Assembly: GCF_001297125.1 (NCBI RefSeq)
Contig: NZ_LHPC01000040.1
Location: 124,001-188,000 of the forward strand
From: Pseudomonas sp. RIT-PI-q
Lineage (GTDB): Bacteria; Pseudomonadota; Gammaproteobacteria; Pseudomonadales; Pseudomonadaceae
DNA length: 64,000 nucleotides
Direction of reading: 5' to 3'
Part shown: positions 42,954 to 49,812 of the stretch, one piece after another
How positions within the stretch are numbered: the first letter of the stretch is position 1
Layout of the letters: each line of letters opens with the position of its first letter
Translations under genes and position numbers: made by a program
The notes under the pieces: model-generated
Told to the model about the DNA's origin: nothing
The model's input: only the letters and a program-made list of their open reading frames with translations
Database searches by the model: none

Positions 42954-43742
42954 TTAGAGGTACTCGACGTTGCCATCCACACTGATGGCCTGGCCGGTCA
43001 CGTTGCGTGCGGCGGGTGAGCACAGGAACAGCGCCATGGCGGCAACGTCCTCAGCCGTGACCATGCGTTTGAGCGAAATCTTTTTCAGGTACTCCTCACG
43101 CATCTCGGCTTCTGGCACGTTCATCTGTTCAGCGCGGGCGCGAATCACACCGTCCATGCGCGGGCCTTCGACGATGCCGGGCAGCAAGGCGTTGACGCGG
43201 ATGTCGCTGTCGCCCAACTCGCACGCCAGGGATTTCATCAGGCCGATGATGGCCCATTTGGTCGCGGCGTACGGTGTGCGCCAGGCGTAACCCAAGCGGC
43301 CGGCGACTGACGCGATGTGGATCAGATGTGCGTTAGGTGACGCTTTGAGCAGCGGCACCGCGTGATGAGCAAAGCGGTATTGCCCCGTGAGGTTGATGTC
43401 GATGGTGCGCTGCCATTCCTCATCGGTAATTTCGTCGATGCCCGCCGTCGGCCCGGCGATCCCGGCGTTGTTGATCAGCACATCGAGGCCGCCGAACTGT
43501 TCGCGCTGAACCTTGAACACCGCTTCGATCTGCGCCGGGTCACCCACGTCCGCACGGGTGGCCACGCTGTTCGGATAACGGTCGCGAAACGCGGCAAGGG
43601 CAGATTCGCTGACGTCACACACATGCACTTTGGCGCCTGCTTCCATGTAAGCCGCCGCCAGCACTTCGCCGATCCCGGCGGCGCCGCCAGAAATCAGCAC
43701 CCGCAGGCCGGTGTAGGGAATCAGTCGGTTGAGAACGCTCAT
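42954..43742 (-). CDS. Short-chain dehydrogenase/reductase
   Basis: The 262-residue SDR has the NAD(P) loop SGGAAGIG (about 20-27), NNAGIAGP and catalytic Ser-Tyr-Lys (Ser in HIASVAG, YAATK). It probably oxidises a hydroxy acid to the keto acid that the BKACE enzyme cleaves. The start overlaps the GntR stop (ATGA at 43739), so regulator and enzyme are one transcription unit. Confidence 0.9.
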   Translation of the reverse strand: MSVLNRLIPYTGLRVLISGGAAGIGEVLAAAYMEAGAKVHVCDVSESALAAFRDRYPNSVATRADVGDPAQIEAVFKVQREQFGGLDVLINNAGIAGPTAGIDEITDEEWQRTIDINLTGQYRFAHHAVPLLKASPNAHLIHIASVAGRLGYAWRTPYAATKWAIIGLMKSLACELGDSDIRVNALLPGIVEGPRMDGVIRARAEQMNVPEAEMREEYLKKISLKRMVTAEDVAAMALFLCSPAARNVTGQAISVDGNVEYL

Positions 43743-44461
43743 GCTTTTTTTACTCCAGAGACAGACGACCGCGAACGGTCGCTCTTGACGATCAGGCGCG
43801 CCAGGGAATCGGCGGCCTGCATGATGTCGTCGGTGACTGCCGCTCGGGCCGCTGCCCCATCACGCGCGGCAAGGGCCTCGACGATGCGGTTGTGCGCTTC
43901 CATCGAGCGCTGAAGGTGCGCTTTGTCAGGTGCTACAAGCGCAAAACAGGGGCCCATGTGCAGCCAGAAATTCTCCACTGCCGCGACGGTCAGTTCAGCC
44001 TTGGCAACGGCATAGATGCGCCGATGGAAGGCAAAGTTGGTCCACAGATAACGAGCCACATCGACGCTGTCGGCGGCTTGCTGCATCTGGTCGCACAGAT
44101 CGCTGATGTCTTTAAGGTCGGTATCGTTGAGCAGGATGACCGCTTTCTCGGCCAGCAGACCTTCGAGCGCCACCCGAGCGTCGCGGATCTCGCGCAGTCG
44201 TTCGGGGGTCATCATGCGGACACGCAGACGGGAGGTTTCGGTAACTTCGAAAGCGTTCTCTGCACTGAGGCGATTCAGTGCTTCGCGCACCGGCATCGGA
44301 CTGGAACCCAGCGCCTCGGCAAGACCGCGAATGGTCAGTTTCTGGCCTGGCTGGAAGCGGCCGCTCATCAGTGCTTCACGAATCTGCCGGTACACCTGAT
44401 CTTGCAAGGTATCGCGGGAGACTTGACGCATGGTGGGCAGGAGGATCGGACGATCTGTCAT
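43739..44461 (-). CDS. GntR family regulator, FCD subfamily (SDR/BKACE/MFS operon)
   Basis: The 240-residue regulator has a winged helix (about 20-80; IRGLAEALGSSPMPVREALNRLS) and an FCD ligand-binding domain (about 90-225; FHRRIYAVA supplies a His/Arg pair typical of the metal pocket). It is the first gene of the minus-strand SDR-BKACE-MFS operon and likely its autoregulated repressor. Two short palindromes lie about 40-60 bp upstream. Confidence 0.9.
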   Translation of the reverse strand: MTDRPILLPTMRQVSRDTLQDQVYRQIREALMSGRFQPGQKLTIRGLAEALGSSPMPVREALNRLSAENAFEVTETSRLRVRMMTPERLREIRDARVALEGLLAEKAVILLNDTDLKDISDLCDQMQQAADSVDVARYLWTNFAFHRRIYAVAKAELTVAAVENFWLHMGPCFALVAPDKAHLQRSMEAHNRIVEALAARDGAAARAAVTDDIMQAADSLARLIVKSDRSRSSVSGVKKA

Positions 44462-44501
44462 GAGTAATGGCTCACATTGGACGTTCTTATGGGGCCCAAT
44501 A

Positions 44502-44523
44502 TGTGATCACAAATAACATATGT
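44502..44523. promoter_or_regulatory. Candidate GntR/FCD operator region
   Basis: TGTGATCACA (44502-44511) is a perfect palindrome and ACATATGT (44516-44523) a second, in the promoter region of the GntR gene. The two overlap the expected -10/-35 of that promoter. The regulator contact is not proven. Confidence 0.4.
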
Positions 44524-44613
44524 CAAATTATTTTGCGGGACGTAGGCGATCAATCCCAAGTCTGCGGGGGTGTTTGGTCAGCAGGTCCGCCCTCCCTATC
44601 CAGCAAGCAAATT

Positions 44614-44629
44614 ATTACCCCATGGTAAT
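44614..44629. promoter_or_regulatory. CI-like repressor operator O1
   Basis: ATTACC-CCAT-GGTAAT is an inverted repeat with perfect 6-bp arms, 58-73 bp upstream of the S24 repressor ATG. It matches the second site at 44652 and two more at 46963 and 46988. Confidence 0.65.
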
Positions 44630-44651
44630 CATAAAAAACCCCTACAGGGGA

Positions 44652-44667
44652 TTTACCTTTTGGTAAC
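44652..44667. promoter_or_regulatory. CI-like repressor operator O2
   Basis: TTTACC-TTTT-GGTAAC has 5-bp perfect inner arms (TTACC/GGTAA). It is 38 bp from O1 centre to centre, between O1 and the repressor start. Confidence 0.65.
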
Positions 44668-44686
44668 AGGAAGGGATGATTTGCCG

Positions 44687-45433
44687 ATGGAAATTTCAGA
44701 TATTCGCCGCGAAAACCTGCGGTCGCTCATGAAGCAGCACTTCGAAGGAAAGCAGGCTCGCCTGGCTGACGCCCTTGGCAAGAGCGCAAATTACATCTCG
44801 CGATGTCTTTCGACCTCGATGCCCGCATCGAGCAGGAAAAACATCGGGGAGGATTTCGCCCGGGACATTGAGCAGGCCCTCGGTCTGGATCGATATCGGC
44901 TCGACAAGGCGGGAATGGCTGCGGATGTCGACGGATCAAATCCGACCTTTCGACTTTCCGATATCGAGACTTGGGATGACGAAACCCCGCTCGATGACGA
45001 TGAGGTCTACGTGCCGTTTCTCCAGGAAGTGGAGTTGGCAGCGGGTTCCGGGCGGTTTGCTATCGCGCAAAGTGACAGTTCGCGGCTACGCTTCTTCAAG
45101 AAAGACTTGCGCCATAACAACGTGCAATTCAGCAACGCGAAATGCGTGGCGGTGAGCGGCAACAGCATGCTGCCAGTGTTGCGTGATGGCGCCACAGTCG
45201 GTGTGAACGTCGGCAAGAACTCGCTGGGTGATATCATCGATGGCGATATGTACGCGATCAACCATAACGGCCAACTCCGCGTGAAGCAGGTTTACCGCCT
45301 GCCCACCGGCATTCGACTGCGTAGCTTCAATCGTGACGAGCACCCGGACGAGGACTACACCTTCGCCCAGATCCAGGAGCAGCAACTATTGATCATCGGG
45401 CACGTGTTCTGGTGGGCGATGTATTCACGCTGA
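44687..45433 (+). CDS. Phage CI/LexA-like repressor, HTH plus S24 autopeptidase
   Basis: The 248-residue protein has an N-terminal lambda-repressor-type HTH (about 15-75; QARLADALGKSANYISRCLS) and a C-terminal S24 domain. The nucleophile Ser is in VSGNSMLPVLRDG, the general base Lys in LRVKQVYRL, and a likely Ala-Gly cleavage site is in VELAAGSGR. It would repress target promoters until RecA-assisted self-cleavage. ATG at 44687 is chosen by family N-terminus; open frame upstream crosses its own operators. No intact prophage follows, only small genes and a PL7 lyase gene, so it is an orphan or domesticated repressor. It is followed 21 bp later by a small gene, probably in one operon. Confidence 0.88.
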   Translation: MEISDIRRENLRSLMKQHFEGKQARLADALGKSANYISRCLSTSMPASSRKNIGEDFARDIEQALGLDRYRLDKAGMAADVDGSNPTFRLSDIETWDDETPLDDDEVYVPFLQEVELAAGSGRFAIAQSDSSRLRFFKKDLRHNNVQFSNAKCVAVSGNSMLPVLRDGATVGVNVGKNSLGDIIDGDMYAINHNGQLRVKQVYRLPTGIRLRSFNRDEHPDEDYTFAQIQEQQLLIIGHVFWWAMYSR

Positions 45434-45454
45434 TCTGGAACGAGGGTTAATGGC

Positions 45455-45643
45455 ATGGCGCACTCACTTCAATACCAGATAACCGAATCCGTCCGCGTCG
45501 TGGAGATCGAGATTGGCAAGCTGCTCGACTTGGCTGGCATGCTCAGAGATGCAGGAAATGATGTCTTGGCGACGACTGTCTCGAACCAGGCAAACAAGCT
45601 GCTCGAGGCGGCGGTAGCACTGAGAATTGCGATGGCAGGCTGA
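45455..45643 (+). CDS. Small protein, 62 residues, downstream of the S24 repressor
   Basis: The family is not recognised. It is a helical, amphipathic sequence (VEIEIGKLLDLAGMLRDAGNDVL) without signal peptide. The ATG at 45455 has GAGGG eight bases upstream and follows the repressor by 21 bp, supporting a real gene in the same operon. It might modulate the repressor, as small antirepressors do, but there is no direct sign. Confidence 0.6.
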   Translation: MAHSLQYQITESVRVVEIEIGKLLDLAGMLRDAGNDVLATTVSNQANKLLEAAVALRIAMAG

Positions 45644-45750
45644 AGGTGTAAGCCCATTCAGTACGACATATTGCCGCTCGTCAGGCGCCCGGCACGCTCG
45701 CTCTCCCCCACCTTCCAATGCAGTACCCCCCTCGCGCGGAAGGCTCAAAA

Positions 45751-46044
45751 ATGAACATCCATATCGCAGCGCTTACGCTTGCCGGGCTCTTGTCGACCTG
45801 CTCGTTTGGCGCGCTTGCTGCCGAGAAGACGACGCCAGGAGCTGCCGTTCCGCCTGCTGCGCTTCCCGGGATTAACCAGGCGCAGGGTTCTGAATCCAAC
45901 GAGGACAAGGCCAGTAAAAAAGGCGAGGAAGCTTCGGGCTCAAACTCCGGCGCCGATTCGCAAACCCTGGAGAAAGACGCAGACTCTGCGGACAGCTCGA
46001 AGGACGATGAAAAAAAACAGGGCGGCAATGGCTCCGGTAGCTAG
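45751..46044 (+). CDS. Small secreted low-complexity protein
   Basis: The 97-residue precursor has a clear signal peptide (MNIHIAALTLAGLLSTCSFGALAA, cleavage before EKTT). The mature part is acidic and Ser/Gly/Asp/Glu/Lys-rich with repeated short polar blocks (KKGEEASGSNSGADS) and is probably disordered in the periplasm. It is on the same strand as the repressor operon. ATG at 45751 is used because the signal peptide starts there, with GGAAGG upstream. Function unknown. Confidence 0.62.
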   Translation: MNIHIAALTLAGLLSTCSFGALAAEKTTPGAAVPPAALPGINQAQGSESNEDKASKKGEEASGSNSGADSQTLEKDADSADSSKDDEKKQGGNGSGS

Positions 46045-46071
46045 GTGTCAGTGATACCCGTCATCTCGTTG

Positions 46072-46293
46072 CTAGCCGGGCCCACCCATGCACTCCGAGG
46101 TATTGGCAAGTGCAACGCCCGCCTGCTGGACGAGCTTTCGCCACTCGTCGCTGGTTATGAGGTTGGAGCGTTCCATATCATCGGCCGCCCTCAATAGCCT
46201 GAAGTACCTGTCCTCTGCATCTATGCTGCTTGCGGGCAGAGTGAACAGCTTGCGCCAAGCTGTCATGGCCAATCTTCTTTGCGCCTCTCTCAT
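46072..46293 (-). CDS. Small hypothetical protein, 73 residues
   Basis: The family is not recognised. The protein is basic at its N-terminus and helical (DAEDRYFRLLRAADDMERSNLI, SDEWRKLVQQAGVAL), with no signal or membrane segment. AGGGGGT lies just upstream of its ATG, so translation is likely. It is convergent with the small secreted-protein gene. The 297 bp beyond it (46294-46590) hold no supported gene. Confidence 0.55.
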   Translation of the reverse strand: MREAQRRLAMTAWRKLFTLPASSIDAEDRYFRLLRAADDMERSNLITSDEWRKLVQQAGVALANTSECMGGPG

Positions 46294-46590
46294 TGAACCC
46301 CCTAATGGTCAACCAGGCGGTAGAGGCCAGGCGCGTGAAAGCGTTCAGCGCAATGACGCACTGCTCCGACCAATGGTGGCAGTGCGCCACAAATGCGAAA
46401 GGGTGAACTCTGCAAACCAATCCATCTGTGTCTGAAGCCTGCCTTGAGTGAAATGCTGTTCACTTAAGAAAAGCCTCCTTAACGCGGTGCTCCCTGCGTA
46501 ACGCCTGCGTTCGGCCTCTGGGAAAGGGGCACAGATCAACGGCAAGATAAAAAGCGAACGCAACATCTAAAAACCACCGCCACACCGACT

Positions 46591-46693
46591 CTGTAGGAGC
46601 TGGCTTGCCAGCGAAGGATTCGAATGCGCGGTGTTTACCCTGTTACAACGCGTCATCGTTAACGTCCTTCGCTGGCAAGCCAGCTCCTACAGG
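46591..46693. repeat. REP palindrome pair
   Basis: CTGTAGGAGCTGGCTTGCCAGCGAAGG and its inverted copy lie between the 73-residue gene and the unclassified dispersed-type element at 46716. Confidence 0.85.
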
Positions 46694-46715
46694 GGGACGT
46701 GTGTGTTTGAAATCA

Positions 46716-46872
46716 GGCCGGCCCGCAGGCCGCCGTGCTTTTGATGTTGACGCACCGCCCCCCTGAGGGCATGCCGAGCCTAGGCGAGGCACCGAACGAA
46801 AGGGGCAAGAGCCCTTGGTTACTTGGGGCTCTTCCAAATGACTCGCCGTAAGGGCGAAACCAATAGCCGCCA
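46716..46872. repeat. Probable dispersed Pseudomonas intergenic element
   Basis: This non-coding GC-rich block contains GGCATGCCGAGCCTAGGCGAGGC and AAGAGCCCTTGGTTACTTGGGGCTCTTCC, the latter able to form a long imperfect stem. It ends in ACTCGCCGTAAGGGCGAAACC. The block resembles an element found repeatedly between genes in Pseudomonas genomes. No second copy is in this window, so the identification rests on recalled similarity. Confidence 0.45.
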
Positions 46873-46962
46873 CAACCCAAAAAACGGATACACCCCCAAA
46901 TCAAGTCCCCAGCTCCTCCACTATGCCTTGAACCGGCATTATTTTGCACAAATGCAATTTTA

Positions 46963-46978
46963 ATTACCTAAAGGTATT
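46963..46978. promoter_or_regulatory. CI-like operator upstream of PL7 gene, site A
   Basis: ATTACC-TAAA-GGTATT matches the repressor's own operator (ATTACC-N4-GGTAAT) with one mismatch. It lies about 180 bp before the lyase start. Confidence 0.55.
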
Positions 46979-46987
46979 GCATAAAAG

Positions 46988-47003
46988 ATTACCTAAAGGC
47001 TAT
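46988..47003. promoter_or_regulatory. CI-like operator upstream of PL7 gene, site B
   Basis: ATTACC-TAAA-GGCTAT repeats the first 12 bases of site A exactly, 25 bp away. Its right half-site is degenerate. Confidence 0.5.
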
Positions 47004-47153
47004 GTTGATTCCATCGCAACCCAACCCCACATCGGGACCGCCGCGCAAAGCATCGCCTCTGCCCATTCACCGAGTGGGCAGCGGGATGTAGGCCTGCATC
47101 AAACGAAGGGCTCAACTGAGCAAAGACGACATCAATGGAATGAGGCACACACC

Positions 47154-47828
47154 ATGACTGTAGACATCACTAACTTCACAATCGCCACCCCGCTTCCAAT
47201 CTCCGACACCAACCCGATTGCGCTTGAGCTCATCGGTTGGCGGGCGCTGGTCGAATGCCCCGATATCGTATCGATGCTGCCTGACGGTTCGCTGCAGATG
47301 ACGGCGCCAACCCTCGGAGCGTCGAGCAAGAGTACGAAACGCACCCGTTGCGAATGGAAGGAGCCGGGTTACTGGCTGTTCTCCAGCGCTGCAGACCACT
47401 GGAACCGGCAGGAAATGCGACTGACGAAAGTCAACTCGCTGCAGAAGGTGGTGATCGCGCAGATTCATGTGAAGGATTCAGAACGACCTCCGGTCAAGGT
47501 GTTCTGGAACAAAGGCAAAATCATCATGGGGTTCCGATCGAGTTACCTGCAAGACGATCCGGTCAACTCGACGGTGCTGGAAAACGTGCCGCTCGGCGCG
47601 CTGTTCAAGATCAACATTCACGCCAATTCGAGCGGTGCGGTTTCCGTAGCGGCGAGTTGTAACGGTGTTCAATCCACCTCCGCAATCATGCGGCTCGACA
47701 ACACCTGGGACACCAAGACCCTCGCCTTCCACGGCGGCGTGTACAACCAGATTGATTACTCCGAAACCACCGACCCGCAAGACGGCTCAGCCTGCGTCAT
47801 CAGCGAGCTGTCCATCACTCACGGTTGA
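47154..47828 (+). CDS. PL7 alginate-lyase-like protein
   Basis: The 224-residue beta-jelly-roll protein shows the three PL7 signatures: an Arg-bearing strand (KRTRCEWKEPG, about 62-72, in place of RTELRE), QIH at 103-105 (catalytic Gln/His) and YNQ at 197-199 (catalytic Tyr; GGVYNQ for the usual KAGxYNQ). PL7 enzymes cleave alginate by beta-elimination. There is no signal peptide, unlike AlgL and most secreted PL7 lyases, so it may act inside the cell or leave by lysis or another route. ATG at 47154 is used because it starts the family fold. Two CI-like operators lie upstream, so SOS-type control by the S24 repressor is inferred. Confidence 0.82.
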   Translation: MTVDITNFTIATPLPISDTNPIALELIGWRALVECPDIVSMLPDGSLQMTAPTLGASSKSTKRTRCEWKEPGYWLFSSAADHWNRQEMRLTKVNSLQKVVIAQIHVKDSERPPVKVFWNKGKIIMGFRSSYLQDDPVNSTVLENVPLGALFKINIHANSSGAVSVAASCNGVQSTSAIMRLDNTWDTKTLAFHGGVYNQIDYSETTDPQDGSACVISELSITHG

Positions 47829-47859
47829 TATTGTCGGGATTAAGGCAGAAAACGAAGGG

Positions 47860-47944
47860 GATCAATGAGCCCGATGCAAGTGCGCGAGCAGTTGGCCAAA
47901 GTCGCAATTACCAGTCCCTGTATCGGCAATCAGGCTCATTGATC
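47860..47944. repeat. 12-bp perfect inverted repeat
   Basis: GATCAATGAGCC and GGCTCATTGATC are exact inverses 61 bp apart, just after the PL7 stop. The loop is too long for a simple terminator. It could be remnant mobile-element ends. No gene is supported in 47829-48108. Confidence 0.5.
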
Positions 47945-48108
47945 GTTGCCCAGCTCAATGTTGGGCGATTTCCATTCAACGAATGGGGATGCATTGGCGT
48001 GCTGAACGCAGCTATGCACTTATTTTTTAACAAAGTAGGCCCGGCAAGTCTAATAACCTTTTGCCCCGGCTTTATAGGCTTGGGAAATACCGCTTTTTCC
48101 AACCGTGC

Positions 48109-48438
48109 TCAGAGGTCCAATGGACCCGGCTCGACGCCGGTTCGCAAATTAAGAAAGGCATGCCATGCCTCAACGGCATCATGATGCCGGAGTGTAGCGT
48201 CATCCCAAAAAGGCCCCGAGACCTCTTTAGCGGACACCAGCATCATCATTTTGGTGGTCGCAGCATCCAGCTCTATCAGAAGCTTGTGCGATGTAGTCCT
48301 GAACTCTTCGAATGACGTCATTGCATTTGCCCCGAGGCGGATGGCACCGCTATCGAGAGACAGCTGTCCCTCGGGTAGTGGAGTACCGCCAACACCAGTA
48401 ATTCCAAATGGCCGACCACCGGCAAACTCATTTAACAT
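48109..48438 (-). CDS. Hypothetical protein, 109 residues
   Basis: The family is not recognised. It has a Gly-rich N-terminal stretch (FGITGVGGTPLPEGQ), then helices (MTSFEEFRTTSHKLLIELDAATTKMMML; AVEAWHAFL). There is no signal peptide. The start at 48438 is preferred because the longer open frame (48483) begins inside a hairpin; GGCGGA lies immediately upstream of 48438. Convergent with the PL7 gene. It could belong to the same repressor-linked region. Confidence 0.55.
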   Translation of the reverse strand: MLNEFAGGRPFGITGVGGTPLPEGQLSLDSGAIRLGANAMTSFEEFRTTSHKLLIELDAATTKMMMLVSAKEVSGPFWDDATLRHHDAVEAWHAFLNLRTGVEPGPLDL

Positions 48439-48473
48439 TTCCGCCAAAATCTGCCCCCACGCACAAACCAAAA

Positions 48474-48498
48474 CGCCGCTCAAATGAGCGGCGCTTTT
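48474..48498. terminator. Intrinsic terminator-like hairpin
   Basis: CGCCGCTC-AAAT-GAGCGGCG forms an 8-bp GC-rich stem followed by CTTTTG on the plus strand and preceded by an A-rich run, so it could act on either strand. It lies between the 109-residue gene and the carboxynorspermidine dehydrogenase 3' end. Confidence 0.65.
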
Positions 48499-48549
48499 GC
48501 GTTGGAGCGGGCGATGAGGTTCACATTGATTGAGCGAGCCTCAGGCGTT

Positions 48550-49785
48550 TCAGCTCCAGGGACGATCTCCATTCTCGTCCTTGATGCGGGTCGGCAGGCC
48601 CATCACGTCCAGCGCCTTGAGGAACGGCTCAGCCGGCAGCTCCTCGACGTTGACCATGCGTTGTACGTCCCACTCGCCTCGGGCGACCAGCAGGGCCGCC
48701 GCTACGGGCGGCACGCCTGCAGTGTAGGAAATGCCCTGGCTGTCGGTTTCTGCGTAGGCTTCTTCGTGGTCGGCCACGTTGTAGATGAAGACTTCGCGCG
48801 GCTGGCCATCCTTGGTGCCCTTGACCAGGTCGCCGATGCAGGTCTTGCCGGTGTAGCCGGGTGCCAGCGAACCTGGATCAGGCAGCACGGCCTTGACCAC
48901 TTTCAGCGGCACGACTTCCAGGCCTTCGGCAGTCTTGACCGGTTGCTCGGAGAGCAGGCCGAGGTTCTTGAGTACGGTGAACACATTGATGTAGTGCTCG
49001 CCGAAGCTCATCCAGAAACGCACGTTGGGCACGCCGAGGTTCTTCGACAGGGAGTGCACTTCATCGTGGCCGGTCAGGTACAGGTTCTGCGAACCGACAA
49101 CCGGCAGGTCGTCGGTGCGTTTGACTTCGAACATGGTGTTGCTGGTCCACTGACTGTTCTGCCAGCTCCACACCTGTCCGGTGAACTCGCGGAAATTGAT
49201 TTCCGGGTCGAAATTGGTGGCGAAATACTTGCCATGGGAACCGGCATTGACGTCGAGAATGTCGATCGAATCAATGCTGTCGAAATATTCTTGCTTCGCC
49301 AGTGCTGCATAGGCATTGACCACGCCGGGATCGAAGCCCACGCCAAGAATGGCGGTGATGTTCTTCTGCTGGCATTCCTCGAGGTGATTCCACTCGTAGT
49401 TGCCGTACCAGGGCGGCGTCTCGCAGATTTTGCCCGGTTCTTCGTGAATCGCGGTGTCCAGGTAGGCCGCACCGGTATCGATGCAGGCACGCAGCACCGA
49501 CATGTTGAGGAAGGCGGAGCCGACGTTGATGACGATCTGCGATTCGGTTTCGCGGATCAGGGCTTTGGTCGCCTCGACGTCCAGAGCATTCAGCGAGAAG
49601 GCTTTGATCTCAGCGGGCTGCTTGAGGCTGCCCTTGGCCTTGACGCTGTCGATGATGGCCTGGCATTTGGAGATGTTGCGCGACGCGATAGCAATACGAC
49701 CGAGTTCGTCGTTGTGCTGCGCGCACTTGTGGGCCACCACCTTGGCGACACCTCCTGCACCAATGATAAGTACGTTCTTCTTCAA
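48550..49785 (-). CDS. Carboxynorspermidine (carboxyspermidine) dehydrogenase-like, saccharopine dehydrogenase family
   Basis: The 411-residue enzyme has a Rossmann N-terminus (VLIIGAGGVAKVVAHKCAQ, about 5-23) and the family marks GVGFDPGVVNAYAA and DVNAGSHGKYFATNFDPEINFREFTG. It condenses a diamine with aspartate semialdehyde reductively to make carboxy(nor)spermidine. The next step is encoded just upstream (decarboxylase, 27 bp apart, same strand). In bacteria that lack S-adenosylmethionine decarboxylase this is the spermidine route. Whether diaminopropane or putrescine is used cannot be read from sequence. It starts after an AGAGAGAAAAA purine run. Confidence 0.9.
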   Translation of the reverse strand: MKKNVLIIGAGGVAKVVAHKCAQHNDELGRIAIASRNISKCQAIIDSVKAKGSLKQPAEIKAFSLNALDVEATKALIRETESQIVINVGSAFLNMSVLRACIDTGAAYLDTAIHEEPGKICETPPWYGNYEWNHLEECQQKNITAILGVGFDPGVVNAYAALAKQEYFDSIDSIDILDVNAGSHGKYFATNFDPEINFREFTGQVWSWQNSQWTSNTMFEVKRTDDLPVVGSQNLYLTGHDEVHSLSKNLGVPNVRFWMSFGEHYINVFTVLKNLGLLSEQPVKTAEGLEVVPLKVVKAVLPDPGSLAPGYTGKTCIGDLVKGTKDGQPREVFIYNVADHEEAYAETDSQGISYTAGVPPVAAALLVARGEWDVQRMVNVEELPAEPFLKALDVMGLPTRIKDENGDRPWS

Positions 49786-49812
49786 TTTTTCTCTCTCTCC
49801 TTCTTAGCCAGC

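Noticed and set aside
44570..44686. Longer start for the S24 repressor at 44570
   Set aside because: It would translate through both operator palindromes and adds 39 residues that do not fit the family N-terminus.
46345..46566. 73-codon minus-strand frame with a hydrophobic start
   Set aside because: It has no ribosome-binding site and no conserved pattern, and it lies in a region of weak coding signal.
47825..48184. 119-codon plus-strand frame after the PL7 gene
   Set aside because: It begins within the PL7 stop region, runs through the 12-bp inverted repeat, and has no domain or start signal.
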